Assembly (NCBI RefSeq): GCF_900444945.1
Contig: NZ_UFRM01000001.1
Location: forward strand, 568,501-632,500
DNA: 64,000 nucleotides
DNA from: Actinobacillus lignieresii
GTDB lineage: Bacteria > Pseudomonadota > Gammaproteobacteria > Enterobacterales > Pasteurellaceae
Direction of reading: 5' to 3'
The notes beneath the pieces are model-generated. The model searched no databases, was not told the origin of the DNA, and saw only the letters and a list, made by a program, of their open reading frames with translations. Below, piece after piece: positions 36,935 to 47,450 of the stretch. Numbering within the stretch: position 1 is the stretch's first letter; the number at the start of each line of letters is the position of its first letter. The position numbers and the translations under genes were made by a program.

Positions 36935-37240
36935 TTATTCCGTGCTATTAGCAACAAAGTTAGAAAGTGTTTCATGTAATTGTTTGGCAAGGCTATATTG
37001 CTCGGTAACAACATTCCAGATAGCATCTTGAGAGAGTACGCTGTAATTGCCATTCGTTTCGAGTTGAATGTTATCTGCGTTATCGTAAAGTTCCAACCAT
37101 AACGGACTGTGATAAAACTGGTTGAGTTGCTGAATCAGTTGATAGGATTCTTGCCATTGGCTAAGACTCTTTTCCAATTCAGGTAGGAGTTCGACTAGCT
37201 TCCCGTAATTATCTTGCATTTGTTGAATATGTTCTTGCAT
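36935..37240 (-). CDS. DUF4298 family protein
   Basis: A 101-residue soluble protein, mostly helical, with the pattern of DUF4298: QQMQDNYGKLVELLPELEKSLSQWQESYQLIQQLNQFYHSPLWLELYDNADN, then a conserved LSQDAIWN. The function of the family is unknown. It stands alone with ushA downstream on the same strand, and a strong hairpin separates them. AAGGAAATGCTTAGTT precedes the start. Confidence 0.75.
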   Translation of the reverse strand: MQEHIQQMQDNYGKLVELLPELEKSLSQWQESYQLIQQLNQFYHSPLWLELYDNADNIQLETNGNYSVLSQDAIWNVVTEQYSLAKQLHETLSNFVANSTE

Positions 37241-37275
37241 AACTAAGCATTTCCTTCTTATTGTGATGAGCTAAT

Positions 37276-37307
37276 AAAAAAGCTAAGCATATTGCTTAGC
37301 TTTTTTT
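37276..37307. terminator. Bidirectional terminator next to ushA
   Basis: AAAAGCTAAGCA / TGCTTAGCTTTT stem with A- and T-runs, lying between ushA's end and the DUF4298 start. Confidence 0.8.
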
Positions 37308-37318
37308 GACTTGTGGTT

Positions 37319-38962
37319 TTATTTAAAAATAACGTCTTCTTTAGGATCAAATTTACTTGCGTCGATGACTTTATTTTCTTCAAAATATTTTTTCAACATT
37401 TCGGCATCAATAAAACCGGTATTGACGTAGCTAGGATGCTTTTTCATTACGGGATAACCGTCGCCACCGGCAGTGAGGTAGTCAGGAATTGATACTTTAT
37501 ACGTTTTATTCGGGTCAAAGACTTTACCCGCAATTTTAATCTCGGAGATTGCTTTTGCCGCACGATCCACTTTCATAGAAATACCGGCAAATTGCGGATA
37601 AGCACCGGTATCGACTTCTTTTAATGCAATAGCGGTTAAGAAATCCAGTAACTCTTGACCTTTAAGATCTACGGTAGAAATCATATTACCGAAAGGCTGA
37701 ACGGTTAATAACGTTTTATAAGTCACTTTACCTTCTTCAATCGAAGCGCGTACACCGCCCGAGTTCATAATACCGATATCCGCTTTGACACGCTCTTTTT
37801 GCGATTGAGCGATTAAGCGGCCTAAGTTTGTTTGGAAGAAACGTACGTGTTCACGTTTTCCGTCTAATAAACCTTTTACTTCACCGACTTCGACACCTAA
37901 TAATTTATCGCCTTCGTCTTGATATTTTTTCAAGTGATCAAAGAGAGCTTGATCCGCTTTAATCTCCGGCTGGTAAAGCTGATATTCTTTTTTACCGTCT
38001 TCTTTTTTGATGGTTTTTTTCAAATTAATCGGAATAAGCTCGTATTTAACCAGTGTCGTTTTACCGTTTTTAAATTCGAAATCGGCGCGGCCGACATATT
38101 TACCCCATTCACCGGCTTGCATAATCCAAGTTCCGTTTTGGAAATCCGGTTTGCAGCTTTCACCCGGTGTGAATTTCGCTTTAAATTGGCCTTTATCGTC
38201 AAAACACACGGTATCGTGCGTATGCCCGCCGATAATGACATCAAACGCGCCTTTATCCAGCGTTCTCGCCATTGTTACGTCACCGGGTGCATTCGTACCG
38301 TGTTTACCGTCTAAATACCAGCCCATATGAGTTAGTGCGATACGAATATCCGGCTTTTCGGTTTGATTAATTTGAGTTAATGTTTCTTTAGCGGTTTTAA
38401 TCGGATCTTTAAAGACAACGTTTTCCGTTACGTCGGGATTGCCTAATTTACCGGTATCCTCGGTCGTTAGTCCGACAACGGCGACTTTTAATCCTTGTTT
38501 ATCAAGCATAACATAAGGTTTTACCAATTCTTTTTGCGTTTTTTTATTAATTACGTTAGCTGAAATTAACGGGAATTTCGCCCATTTTTCTTGCATACTT
38601 AGCACTTGAAGCGGGAAATCAAATTCATGATTACCTAATACCATCGCTTCATAGCCGATAGCGTTCAGACCTTCGTAATCGGGACGAGCATTTTGCATAT
38701 CCGATTCCGGTACGCCGGTATTAAGATCGCCGGCATTTAAAATAATCGTAGAACCGCCTTTGGCTCCCACTTCTTTCTTAATACCGTCGATTAAGGTTTT
38801 TTGTGCCGCTAATCCGTATTCGCCTTTTTCATTCTGCCAAAAATGACCGTGAATATCATTAGTATGTAACAGAGTGAAAGAATACGTCTTATCCGCTTGA
38901 TATGCGATTGCGGAAGTTGTAAAAAATAATGATGTGCAGAGAAGCGTTTTATTAAATTTCAT
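37319..38962 (-). CDS. ushA: Periplasmic UDP-sugar hydrolase / 5'-nucleotidase
   Basis: Periplasmic bifunctional enzyme that splits UDP-sugars and nucleoside monophosphates. The signal peptide is about residues 1-20 (MKFNKTLLCTSLFFTTSAIA). Metal-site motifs are LLHTNDIHGHFW, NAGDLNTG, VLGNHEFDFP, LTHMGW and GGHTHD. The C-terminal nucleotide-binding domain includes GGVRASIEEG and YPQFAGISM. It aligns throughout with E. coli UshA (550 aa) and, at 547 aa, is shorter than Haemophilus NadN. NAD-scavenging use is possible but not shown. Confidence 0.92.
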   Translation of the reverse strand: MKFNKTLLCTSLFFTTSAIAYQADKTYSFTLLHTNDIHGHFWQNEKGEYGLAAQKTLIDGIKKEVGAKGGSTIILNAGDLNTGVPESDMQNARPDYEGLNAIGYEAMVLGNHEFDFPLQVLSMQEKWAKFPLISANVINKKTQKELVKPYVMLDKQGLKVAVVGLTTEDTGKLGNPDVTENVVFKDPIKTAKETLTQINQTEKPDIRIALTHMGWYLDGKHGTNAPGDVTMARTLDKGAFDVIIGGHTHDTVCFDDKGQFKAKFTPGESCKPDFQNGTWIMQAGEWGKYVGRADFEFKNGKTTLVKYELIPINLKKTIKKEDGKKEYQLYQPEIKADQALFDHLKKYQDEGDKLLGVEVGEVKGLLDGKREHVRFFQTNLGRLIAQSQKERVKADIGIMNSGGVRASIEEGKVTYKTLLTVQPFGNMISTVDLKGQELLDFLTAIALKEVDTGAYPQFAGISMKVDRAAKAISEIKIAGKVFDPNKTYKVSIPDYLTAGGDGYPVMKKHPSYVNTGFIDAEMLKKYFEENKVIDASKFDPKEDVIFK

Positions 38963-38991
38963 AATAACCTCTAGTTTTGATTGATATAAAA

Positions 38992-39036
38992 ATAGGTGGT
39001 AAATAATCCGTTTTACACTGATTATCTATCACCTAT
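38992..39036 (-). terminator. Terminator after dgkA
   Basis: ATAGGTGGTAAATAATC and GATTATCTATCACCTAT are complementary except for two positions. On the minus strand TTTTTAT follows. Confidence 0.75.
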
Positions 39037-39042
39037 ATCTCC

Positions 39043-39405
39043 TTAAAAAATAAGAATAAGTAGCCAAGTTATTGCAAGCAACACCATTGCCATAAAAACC
39101 GCCGCCGAACCGATATCTTTTGCCCGACCGGATAGTTCGTGGAATTCCGAGCCGATGCGATCAACCACCGATTCCACCGCACTGTTAAGCAGTTCCGCAA
39201 CAAGGACTAAAAAGACCGAGCCGACAAGTAAAATTTTTTCAATAACATCGTTACCTAAAAACAAAGCAAGCGGAATTAAAATAATTGAAAGCCATACCTC
39301 TTGGCGAAATGCCGCTTCATGAATATAGGCGGCTTTCAACCCTTTAAGCGAATAACCTGCGGCACGAACAACTCGTTGAAAATTAGCTTTATTTTCCGGT
39401 TTCAT
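39043..39405 (-). CDS. dgkA: Diacylglycerol kinase
   Basis: Small three-helix inner-membrane kinase recycling diacylglycerol to phosphatidic acid. The hallmark LNSAVESVVDRIGSEFHELSGRAKDIGSAAVF is complete, and AAFRQEVWLSIILIPLALFLG forms the first membrane helix. Length 120 aa is normal. It is divergent from sstT. Confidence 0.96.
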   Translation of the reverse strand: MKPENKANFQRVVRAAGYSLKGLKAAYIHEAAFRQEVWLSIILIPLALFLGNDVIEKILLVGSVFLVLVAELLNSAVESVVDRIGSEFHELSGRAKDIGSAAVFMAMVLLAITWLLILIF

Positions 39406-39519
39406 TTAAATCTCTAATAGTATTATGGTTAAAATCGACGAGTATTCTACCTGAAAGGGATTAATTGAGAAAAGTTTTTATCTGATTTTTTGTGATTAAC
39501 GATTTAATATGAATACTAA

Positions 39520-39633
39520 TTGATAAAAAAATAATAAAAATATATAGGGAACTATTCCCAAAAAGGTGATTTTCCGCTAATCTGAAAACTACATATTTTG
39601 GTGGATATACGGTTTGCCGTATATCCTTTTTTA
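39520..39633 (+). promoter_or_regulatory. Presumed sstT leader with terminator-like hairpin
   Basis: A TTGATA at 39520 and TATATA at 39541 form a weak promoter candidate (15-base spacer). Downstream, GGGAACTATTCCC makes a small hairpin, and GGATATACGG-TTTG-CCGTATATCC followed by TTTTTT (39603-39633) is a textbook intrinsic terminator only about 20 bases before the sstT start. No plus-strand gene precedes it, so it probably acts in the sstT leader as an attenuator. Confidence 0.5.
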
Positions 39634-39653
39634 GTCTTACAAAGTGAAACATT

Positions 39654-40868
39654 ATGAGTAATCCATCTTTATCTTCAAAACTTCTCGGGGGCAATTTAGT
39701 TTTACGCATTGCTATCGGTTTGGTATTAGGTGCTTGCCTTGCCTTAGTCAATCCGGATTGGGCAAAGAATGTCGGCGTATTAGGTCAATTCTTTGTGAAA
39801 TCTTTACGTGCAATTGCACCGATTCTTGTATTCGTTTTAGTTTTATCGGCGATTGCAAATAAAGAAGTCGGTTCGGACAGTAAATTAAAACCGATTTTAG
39901 TAATGTACGTATTAGGGACGTTTGTTGCGGCATTAACCGCAGTGGTTTTAAGTTTTATGTTCCCGACTATGTTAGAACTTGTTTCAAATCCGGATAACTT
40001 GAACCCTCCGCAAGGTATCGGTGAAATTATCAAAACCGTGGTGTTCAACCTTGTTGATAACCCGTTACAAGCATTAGCAAACGCAAACTTTATCGGTATT
40101 TTAGCTTGGGCGATCGGTTTAGGTATCGCTTTACGTCATGCGGCACCAAGTACGAAAACATTCTTAAATGATTTTGCCGAAGCGGTTTCATTTGTGGTTA
40201 AAGTGGTAATCGCTTTTGCTCCGATCGGTGTATTCGGTTTAGTTGCCGAAACGATTGCGACAAACGGCGCGGATGCGTTTGTAGGATATGCACGTTTATT
40301 AGGCGTATTACTTGGCGCGATGGTAATTGTTGCATTTGTATTAAATCCGTTAATCGTATTTTGGAAAATCCGTCGCAATCCGTATCCTTTAACATTAACT
40401 TGTTTACGTGAAAGCGGTGTAACGGCATTCTTTACTCGCAGCTCTGCGGCAAATATTCCGGTAAATATGAACCTTGCTAAACGTTTAGGCGTACGTGATG
40501 AAATCGCATCGGTTGCCATTCCGCTTGGTGCGACTATCAATATGGCGGGTGCGGCGATTACCGTAACGGTATTAACTTTAGCGGCGGCTTATACGCAAGG
40601 TATTCAACCTGATTTCGCTACCGCATTATTATTAAGTATCGTTGCTTCTGTTTGTGCTTGCGGTGCATCGGGTGTTGCGGGCGGTTCGTTATTACTTATT
40701 CCGTTAGCGTGTAGTTTATTTAATATTCCGAACGATATTGCGGCGCAAGTTATCGGTGTAGGCTTTATTATCGGGGTAATCCAAGACTCTGCGGAAACCG
40801 CATTGAACTCATCAACGGACGTGTTATTTACTGCGGCGGTAAGCCAAGCGGAAGATCAAAAAGCATAG
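39654..40868 (+). CDS. sstT: Sodium/serine-threonine symporter SstT
   Basis: Dicarboxylate/amino acid:cation symporter family protein that imports serine and threonine with sodium. It has about eight to nine membrane segments. The conserved [55 protein letters not shown] and [17 protein letters not shown] blocks are those of SstT. Length 404 aa is near the E. coli 414. It is preceded by a leader hairpin (39603-39633). Confidence 0.95.
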   Translation: MSNPSLSSKLLGGNLVLRIAIGLVLGACLALVNPDWAKNVGVLGQFFVKSLRAIAPILVFVLVLSAIANKEVGSDSKLKPILVMYVLGTFVAALTAVVLSFMFPTMLELVSNPDNLNPPQGIGEIIKTVVFNLVDNPLQALANANFIGILAWAIGLGIALRHAAPSTKTFLNDFAEAVSFVVKVVIAFAPIGVFGLVAETIATNGADAFVGYARLLGVLLGAMVIVAFVLNPLIVFWKIRRNPYPLTLTCLRESGVTAFFTRSSAANIPVNMNLAKRLGVRDEIASVAIPLGATINMAGAAITVTVLTLAAAYTQGIQPDFATALLLSIVASVCACGASGVAGGSLLLIPLACSLFNIPNDIAAQVIGVGFIIGVIQDSAETALNSSTDVLFTAAVSQAEDQKA

Positions 40869-40967
40869 TTAAAAGCGGTTTTTGCGATCAGGATCGAAGA
40901 ACTGATTTCCGTTTGATACAAGCGGTCGGATTTTTAGCATACTTTACCTATTATTTGGGTATTTGCT

Positions 40968-43259
40968 ATGAATCTTGACCGCTTTTCTATTCTTATTTGT
41001 CTCACTTTCTTACCTCTTCTTTGGCTGCCGTATCAATGGTTTGCTTTTGCTATTCTTCTTTTTCTAATTGTTGTGCTATACGGTTTATATACGCGTTGTT
41101 TAATGCTGCTGGTATTTGCGTTAGTAATGGGCGGAAGTTATTACTCCGTATGGCAGTTTGCAAAAAATGCCGAAAATCAGACCGCCGGTAAATACTACGA
41201 AAAAATTGAAATAACTCGTTTGGTTAAACAATCGAATTATCAAACGGCAATTGCTAAAAGGGAGAATAATGAACAGATTTATCTGCATTGGCAAAGTGAC
41301 GTTCCTTTGGTTTTAGACGCAACTTATCAGGCGGAACTGCAGTTTCGTCCGATTTCTGCACGTGCGAATATAGGTAATTTTGATCGGCAACGTTGGTTCT
41401 TTGCTCAACATTTACAGGGAAGTGCGACTGTACGAGAAGCAAAGCGAATTGAGCAGGAGCAAAGCACATTACGTCAAGCATTCTTAACTAAGGTTCAACG
41501 ACAGACCGAAACATTAGCCGCTCAAGGACTATTACTTGCTTTGGCATTCGGTGAACGAGCGTGGATTAATGATCATCATTGGCAAATATTTCAAAAGACT
41601 TCAACCGCACATTTAATAGCGATTTCCGGCTTACATATCGGTTTGGCGTTTTTATGCGGATTTTGGTGCGCTAAGGCGTTGCAATGGTGTTTATTATGTT
41701 GTAAGAGCTGGCAAGCGGTCGGATTTTACTACTTTTTTGCTCATATTATCGGAATCATTTTTGCGATAGGTTATAGTTATTTTGCCGGATTCTCCATACC
41801 GACCATACGTGCATTGACGGCGATTTGCTTCGTATTATTATGCCGATTCCTGCGCTATCACTATACGCCGTGGCAATATTGGTGGCGGGTTGTCACGGTA
41901 TTGTTATTATTTGATCCGCTTACCGTTTTATCAGACAGTTTTTGGCTTTCTATTTTAGCCGTGATGAGTTTACTGATTTGGTATCAATATTTCCCGTTAT
42001 CCGCTTTTTTAAGAAAGTTTGCCTATCGTAAATGGGGCAAAATCGTTCGATTTTGTCTCGGACTCATCCATTTACAATGCGGTATTTTGCTTATTTTTAC
42101 CCCGGTACAATTTTTCTTTTTTGAGGGCATATCGCTTACGGCACTACCGGCAAATTTAGTGATCGTACCTTTATATAGTTTCGTATTAGTACCCTTGGTT
42201 TTAATCGGCTTATTAACCGATAACGGCTTTAATACTTGGCAATTAGCGAATAGATTAATCGGCTATAGTTTAGATTATTTAGAAACGATTTCTCAACAGT
42301 GGATTTGGTTGAGTCATCGACAACAGGCGCAATGGCTGATTATTGACTTAGCGATATTGTTTATTTTATATGGCATATTACATGCGCGAACCACATTATA
42401 CTGGTATAAAAGATATGCTTTATTATTGTGTTGTCAATCCGTTTTCTATCTATTTCAATTAGATAAAGTACCGTTACAGTGGATCACTTTTGATGTCGGG
42501 CAAGGGTTAGCTCAGGCGTTTATTTATTATGATACAAGCGGTCAAAAAAAGGCGATTTTTTACGATACTGGGATTGGATGGGGAAAGCATGATAACGGCG
42601 GATCTATGGCTTCGATTGAAATACTACCTTATTTACGCCGCCATCAAATTGAAGTCGAAGCTATATTTTTAAGTCATGACGATAATGATCATTCTGGCGG
42701 GGCGGCGGATTTACTTAACGCTTATCCGAATGCAAGACTTATTTCAAGTAGTCTTCAACCTTATGCAAACGTTCAACCTGAGGCTTGTATTCAAGGAAAA
42801 AGATGGCGATTCGGTAGATTAGAGTTTGAAGCCGTTTATCCTAAAGAGCGTGTAGAAAGAGCGAAAAATGCCGATTCTTGCATCATTTTGGCAAAATTCG
42901 ACCGCTTTCAAATATTATTAACCGGCGATACCGGCATTGAGCAAGAACGAAAAATCGCAGAACTATTAAATGGTATTGATTTTTTGCAGGTGGCTCATCA
43001 CGGCAGTAAAACCAGTAGTAGTCATACGCTATTGGCAAAAAGCAAACCTCAATTAGCGGTAGTTTCCGTCGGACGTTGGAACCCGTGGAGAATGCCGCAT
43101 CCAAAAGTGGTAGAAAGATTTGAACAGCATAAGATTCCGTTAGTGACTACGGCAAAGCAGGGAATGATCATCATTAATTTTTATCCGGACAAATGGCAAT
43201 TAATCACTGCCAGAAATGATTTTTCGCCCTGGTATCAACGGCTATATGGGCGTAATTAA
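40968..43259 (+). CDS. rec2: DNA uptake channel ComEC / Rec2
   Basis: Inner-membrane channel for transforming DNA in natural competence. The N-terminal part is an OB-like domain (LVKQSNYQTAIAKRENNEQIYLHW). The competence domain starts at LIAISGLHIGLAFLCGFW and includes SIPTIRALTAICFVLLCRF, with several helices. The C-terminal MBL domain has FDVGQGLAQAFIYY and SHDDNDHSGGAADLL, and ends with the VAHHGSKTSSS motif. Length 763 aa is typical. It is consistent with the many uptake sequences in this DNA. Confidence 0.94.
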   Translation: MNLDRFSILICLTFLPLLWLPYQWFAFAILLFLIVVLYGLYTRCLMLLVFALVMGGSYYSVWQFAKNAENQTAGKYYEKIEITRLVKQSNYQTAIAKRENNEQIYLHWQSDVPLVLDATYQAELQFRPISARANIGNFDRQRWFFAQHLQGSATVREAKRIEQEQSTLRQAFLTKVQRQTETLAAQGLLLALAFGERAWINDHHWQIFQKTSTAHLIAISGLHIGLAFLCGFWCAKALQWCLLCCKSWQAVGFYYFFAHIIGIIFAIGYSYFAGFSIPTIRALTAICFVLLCRFLRYHYTPWQYWWRVVTVLLLFDPLTVLSDSFWLSILAVMSLLIWYQYFPLSAFLRKFAYRKWGKIVRFCLGLIHLQCGILLIFTPVQFFFFEGISLTALPANLVIVPLYSFVLVPLVLIGLLTDNGFNTWQLANRLIGYSLDYLETISQQWIWLSHRQQAQWLIIDLAILFILYGILHARTTLYWYKRYALLLCCQSVFYLFQLDKVPLQWITFDVGQGLAQAFIYYDTSGQKKAIFYDTGIGWGKHDNGGSMASIEILPYLRRHQIEVEAIFLSHDDNDHSGGAADLLNAYPNARLISSSLQPYANVQPEACIQGKRWRFGRLEFEAVYPKERVERAKNADSCIILAKFDRFQILLTGDTGIEQERKIAELLNGIDFLQVAHHGSKTSSSHTLLAKSKPQLAVVSVGRWNPWRMPHPKVVERFEQHKIPLVTTAKQGMIIINFYPDKWQLITARNDFSPWYQRLYGRN

Positions 43260-43266
43260 TGAAAAA

Positions 43267-43286
43267 GCCACGTTATAAAACGTGGC
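43267..43286. terminator. Terminator between rec2 and queA
   Basis: GCCACGTT / AACGTGGC stem with an ATAA loop; the T-run is on the minus (queA) side. Confidence 0.85.
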
Positions 43287-43292
43287 AATCAA

Positions 43293-44378
43293 TTACGGAA
43301 GGTCGTTTAAAGCGTTAGGGTTTTTAGTAATAAACATAGCATCGCCGTAACTAAAGAAACGATATTTTGCCTCTACCGCATGTTGATAAGCTTTCATTGT
43401 ATTACGATAGCCGGCAAAAGCCGAAACTAACATAATCAATGTGGATTCTGGTAAATGGAAGTTTGTGACTAATGCATCAACGACACGAAAGGTTTTGCCC
43501 GGGTAGAGGAAAATACTGGTGTCGGAGAAAAACGGTGCGATTAATTTTCCTTCTTTTTCTGCCGCTTGCGCCGCACTTTCAATCGAACGAACCGAGGTCG
43601 TGCCGACGGCAATTACACGTTTACCTGCGGCTTTAGTCGCTAAAATTTGATCGACGACTGCTTGGTTTACTTCCGCATATTCCGCGTGCATTTTATGATC
43701 CAGAATATTATCTACGCGTACCGGTTGGAACGTACCTGCGCCGACATGCAATGTAACGAAAGCAATATTAACGCCTTTAGCTTTCAGCTTTTCCAATGTC
43801 GGATTATCAAAGTGTAAACCGGCGGTGGGAGCCGCAACCGCACCCAAAACTTTACTGTAAACGGTTTGATAGCGTTCTTGATCGGCATCTTCGTCCGGAC
43901 GGTCGATATAAGGCGGTAACGGCATATGACCGGCTTGTTGGAGCAGATCAAACAAGGGTTGTTCCTCATTAAAATGTAATTTGAACAAGGCGTCATGACG
44001 AGCAGTCATGATCGCTTTAAAACCGTTACCTTCGCCTAATTTATCTTCGCCAAGTACCAGTTCCGCACCTTCTTTCGGTGCTTTTGAGGCTCGAACATGT
44101 GCTAAACAACGGTGTTCGTCTAACACTCGTTCCACTAATACTTCTAATTTACCACCGCTGGCTTTTCTGCCGTATAAACGGGCAGGGATCACGCGAGTAT
44201 TATTAAAAATTAATAAATCGCCTTCATTAATCTGGTCAAGTAAATCGAAAAATTGTTTATCTTCAAAGTGACCCGTTTCACCGTTTAAATGTAACAGGCG
44301 GCTTGCCGTTCGTTCCTCTGTAGGGTAGCGGGCAATCAGTTCATCAGGCAAATCAAAATGAAAATCAGAAACTAACAC
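43293..44378 (-). CDS. queA: S-adenosylmethionine:tRNA ribosyltransferase-isomerase
   Basis: Queuosine biosynthesis: transfers the ribosyl part of SAM to 7-aminomethyl-deazaguanine in t[27 protein letters not shown] at the N-terminus, [14 protein letters not shown] [12 protein letters not shown], and APTAGLHFD...[13 protein letters not shown] are the family blocks. I chose a GTG start (VLVSDFHF) preceded by AGAGGATTATATTCC, giving 361 residues; the longer frame begins at a TTG inside a terminator hairpin. Confidence 0.95.
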   Translation of the reverse strand: MLVSDFHFDLPDELIARYPTEERTASRLLHLNGETGHFEDKQFFDLLDQINEGDLLIFNNTRVIPARLYGRKASGGKLEVLVERVLDEHRCLAHVRASKAPKEGAELVLGEDKLGEGNGFKAIMTARHDALFKLHFNEEQPLFDLLQQAGHMPLPPYIDRPDEDADQERYQTVYSKVLGAVAAPTAGLHFDNPTLEKLKAKGVNIAFVTLHVGAGTFQPVRVDNILDHKMHAEYAEVNQAVVDQILATKAAGKRVIAVGTTSVRSIESAAQAAEKEGKLIAPFFSDTSIFLYPGKTFRVVDALVTNFHLPESTLIMLVSAFAGYRNTMKAYQHAVEAKYRFFSYGDAMFITKNPNALNDLP

Positions 44379-44402
44379 GGAATATAATCCTCTAAAAATC
44401 AA

Positions 44403-44421
44403 CTGCCCCAAAACGGGGCAG
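44403..44421 (-). terminator. Terminator after the YvcK-like gene
   Basis: CTGCCCC / GGGGCAG stem with a short A-rich loop, ahead of queA. Confidence 0.7.
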
Positions 44422-44425
44422 TAGG

Positions 44426-45355
44426 TTAATGTAACAATGCTACTATATCATTAATTGCTTTACTGAGCTTATTACGGTCATGTCGATAGGCGACTTCGTC
44501 GTCAGAAAGCATTTTTTGCAATAAGGTAATATGGTTAGGCAATCTATCGTTATTATTCGGTGTAGTGATGACCCCGTTTAAACGTTCTTGCCCGATTTGT
44601 TTTTCGATCCATTTTACACGATCCGATAAAGAAAGTGAGCCGGCCGGCCCGGATTCTTGCACAATATTATCAATAAAAATAATGTTCGCCGGACTGGATT
44701 GAATGGCTTTTGCTATCTCATCAATTAATAACGGCGGCATAATACTGGTTAGAAAACTGCCCGGGCCTAAGATAATTAATTCTGCTTGATTGATAGACTC
44801 GATCGCTTCCGGCGTAGCGGGTACTTGAGGAGTAAGCAGTAAATTACGGGGAACTTCCGTTAAAGCATCCACCGATACTTCTCCGACAATAGTTTTGCCG
44901 GAGATAAGCTGAGCGGCTAAATGTACGGGCAATTCCGACATCGGAATCAGACCGGCACGCACATGAAGCAACTCCCTGACGAGATTGATTCCTTCAAGCG
45001 GTCTAATATTCATATTTTCTAATGCTTTTAGAATCAAGTTGCCTAAATTATGACCGGCAAGCTCTCCGTTACCGCCAAAACGATACTCGAACAGGGCGGA
45101 GGCAACGGTCGGTTTAATAATAATTTGATTTAAACAATTTCGTAGATCTCCCCAAGCAATACCGCCGTGTTGGGAACGAATGCGCCCTGTCGAGCCGCCG
45201 TTATCGGTCGTAGTAACAATCCCGGTTAAACGTTCGCCTAAAAAAGTCAAAGAAGATAAAATTCTTCCTAATCCGTGTCCGCCGCCAAGTGCGACAATAT
45301 GTTTAATCTCGGTAAGATTCGGATGACGGCGAGATAATTGATTTTGTTCAGACAT
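44426..45355 (-). CDS. YvcK/CofD-like protein
   Basis: A 309-residue member of the CofD-like YvcK/YbhK group, a UDP-sugar-binding protein needed for cell shape on gluconeogenic carbon in other bacteria. [17 protein letters not shown] is the nucleotide loop, and [27 protein letters not shown] and [16 protein letters not shown] are family motifs. I chose MSEQNQLS with AAGGATTTCT before it. The longer frame (from 45424) would overlap the PerM-like gene. Confidence 0.88.
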   Translation of the reverse strand: MSEQNQLSRRHPNLTEIKHIVALGGGHGLGRILSSLTFLGERLTGIVTTTDNGGSTGRIRSQHGGIAWGDLRNCLNQIIIKPTVASALFEYRFGGNGELAGHNLGNLILKALENMNIRPLEGINLVRELLHVRAGLIPMSELPVHLAAQLISGKTIVGEVSVDALTEVPRNLLLTPQVPATPEAIESINQAELIILGPGSFLTSIMPPLLIDEIAKAIQSSPANIIFIDNIVQESGPAGSLSLSDRVKWIEKQIGQERLNGVITTPNNNDRLPNHITLLQKMLSDDEVAYRHDRNKLSKAINDIVALLH

Positions 45356-45407
45356 AGAAATCCTTATTATGACTACGACGAATAACGGTAATAGACTTTT
45401 TAGTGGG

Positions 45408-46469
45408 TTAAGCCTCTTCTTCATTGGAAGGTAAAGCGTTTATAACGGCTTTGACCAATGTTGCCAACGGAATTGCAAAAAATACGCCCCAAAATCCCCA
45501 CAAACCACCGAAAATCAGCACGGCGACAATAATTGTTAAAGGATGTAGATTCACCGCTTCCGAAAATAAAAACGGTACGACTAAGTTCCCGTCTAACAAT
45601 TGGCTAATCACGAAAGCTAACAATAAATAATAAAAGTCGGTGGACAAGCCGAATTGAAATAACGCAACCAGTGCGACCGGTATCGTTACCAATACCGCTC
45701 CGATATAAGGTATAAGTACGGATAAACCTACCGCGACGGAAAGTAATAACGGATAACGTAAATCGAAAAATAAAAATATTGCATAGGTAACGATACCGAC
45801 AATTAAAATTTCAAGGACTTTTCCTCGAATATAATTGGCAATTTGTTGCTGCATTTCAAACCAAACATTTGCAGCCAAGCGGCGGTTTTTCGGTAGAAAT
45901 TTGATAAAACCGCGTACGAATAAAGGTTTGTCTTTAAGTAGAAAGAAAACCATTAAAGGCACAAGAAAAGCATAAATGCCTAATCCGACCAAGCTGATAA
46001 TGGAATTGACCGATAAGGCTAATAAAGATTCGCCGAACCCTAAAATTTTTTCCTTCAGCGTATTCATCAACGAATCGAGCATGGCATAATCAATTAATTC
46101 GGGATAATGTTCCGGTAAGGCTTCCAACCACGCATTTAATAAGTTCAGCATCGAGGGTAAATCACGAATAAACGTTACCGCCTGATTCCATAAAGTCGGT
46201 AACATTACGACAAAAAGAAAAGTCGATAAGGAAATAAAACTACCCAGAACTAAAATCAGACTGAGTAAGCGAGGGAATTTAAGTTTTTGAGTCAGTAATT
46301 TGATCGGCCATTCTAATAAATAAGCGAAAACGATAGCAATGAGCAAAGGCATAATCAAATCACTAAAGAAATAGATAATGCTAAATCCAATCAAAAGGAT
46401 TCCTAACAGCGCAACTGTTTGAGGATCATTAAATTTTTGCTTATACCAAGATTGGAACATCTCGAACAT
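45408..46469 (-). CDS. AI-2E family transporter (PerM-like)
   Basis: A 353-residue integral membrane protein with about seven to eight helices. [30 protein letters not shown] and the C-terminal [40 protein letters not shown] are the AI-2E (TqsA/PerM) hallmarks. The substrate is not predictable. The YvcK-like gene follows on the same strand after about 50 bases. Confidence 0.88.
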   Translation of the reverse strand: MFEMFQSWYKQKFNDPQTVALLGILLIGFSIIYFFSDLIMPLLIAIVFAYLLEWPIKLLTQKLKFPRLLSLILVLGSFISLSTFLFVVMLPTLWNQAVTFIRDLPSMLNLLNAWLEALPEHYPELIDYAMLDSLMNTLKEKILGFGESLLALSVNSIISLVGLGIYAFLVPLMVFFLLKDKPLFVRGFIKFLPKNRRLAANVWFEMQQQIANYIRGKVLEILIVGIVTYAIFLFFDLRYPLLLSVAVGLSVLIPYIGAVLVTIPVALVALFQFGLSTDFYYLLLAFVISQLLDGNLVVPFLFSEAVNLHPLTIIVAVLIFGGLWGFWGVFFAIPLATLVKAVINALPSNEEEA

Positions 46470-46493
46470 TGTTTTTCCTTCATTATATTGCTG

Positions 46494-46524
46494 AAAAATC
46501 CTTCTATGCCAAAGAAGGATTTTT
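46494..46524 (-). terminator. Terminator after methyltransferase gene
   Basis: AAAAATCCTTCT / AGAAGGATTTTT 12-base stem with a seven-base loop, just past the stop. Confidence 0.85.
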
Positions 46525-46527
46525 TAC

Positions 46528-47283
46528 TTATTTTTGGCTACAAACTGCAACAAAGCCTAGTTTATGTTCAGGATTATTAAAGGTTTGGAACATTTTTTTG
46601 AATGTTTCACGGTTTTCGGGTTTTAGCGCATTACCGACGATTTTCATTGCACCTAAAACGCCTTCGTCGTAGATCAGACCTTTCGGCGAAAGCAGCGTCA
46701 TCTCTCCTGAAAATACATCGACATTACGGAAACCGCATTGATGGAAAGTGTTTTTCCACCCTTCTTTAGTAAGCGGCGTTACACTAACGTTAATCGCTTC
46801 ACGTAAAGCGACTAAAACTTGTTCCGCATCGTCATTTTGTAACATCACATCGTGAGTGAGTAAAAAACCGCCCGGTTTTAAGACTCTGAAATATTCACGA
46901 ATCGCTTTCTCTTTAGCTTCAAGAGGAAGCATAGTCAGCATCGCTTCATTGATGACAATATCAAAACTGTTGTCTTCAAAAGGTAATTTGGTCGCATTTG
47001 CACGTTGAACTTGAATAAAGTCTTCCAAGTTATTTTCTTTTATATTACTGCGCGCTTTATCTAAGGCTTCTTCGTCCAGATCAATCCCTGTAATATGGCA
47101 ACCGTACTGTTTAGCAATTTGTATTGCAGTGGTACACATATTGCATGCCACTTCCAAGACTTTTTTATTAGGATTAAAATCAGCGTTGGCAATTAACCAA
47201 TCGGTTGCCAGCTTACCGCCTGGACGTAATCGCGTTTTTCCTAAACGAGATAAGAAATTATGTCCTATTTCATCTTTCTTCAT
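46528..47283 (-). CDS. Class I SAM-dependent methyltransferase
   Basis: A 251-residue Rossmann-fold methyltransferase of the UbiE/Methyltransf_11 type. VLEVACNMCTTAIQIAKQYGCHITGIDLDEEALDKAR contains motif I, in which the usual Gly-rich loop is replaced by ACNMC. ANATKLPFEDNSFDIVINEAMLTML is motif II, and FRVLKPGGFLLTHD motif III. The substrate is unknown. It is the last gene before arfA in a divergent arrangement. Confidence 0.82.
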   Translation of the reverse strand: MKKDEIGHNFLSRLGKTRLRPGGKLATDWLIANADFNPNKKVLEVACNMCTTAIQIAKQYGCHITGIDLDEEALDKARSNIKENNLEDFIQVQRANATKLPFEDNSFDIVINEAMLTMLPLEAKEKAIREYFRVLKPGGFLLTHDVMLQNDDAEQVLVALREAINVSVTPLTKEGWKNTFHQCGFRNVDVFSGEMTLLSPKGLIYDEGVLGAMKIVGNALKPENRETFKKMFQTFNNPEHKLGFVAVCSQK

Positions 47284-47450
47284 AGAAACTCCGGAATTTG
47301 TAAAATTGTCCTAAAATGTGACCGCTTCACACGGATATTGCGAATGATTATACAGAAAATTTCAGTTTTCTTATATACAAAGAGCGTAAATTTCGGCATT
47401 ATGCATACTATGATTCACATATTTTGTACAGTTAAAATAGAGGAACTAAA

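Noticed and set aside
39461..39751. Minus-strand frame overlapping the sstT start
   Set aside because: It covers the sstT leader and first codons, lacks a ribosome site and resembles nothing.
44379..44411. Upstream TTG start for queA
   Set aside because: Lies in the terminator hairpin of the preceding gene; the GTG at 44378 has a ribosome site and fits the family N-terminus.
47416..47431. LexA-like site upstream of arfA
   Set aside because: Left half is CAC instead of CTG, so SOS control is not supported.
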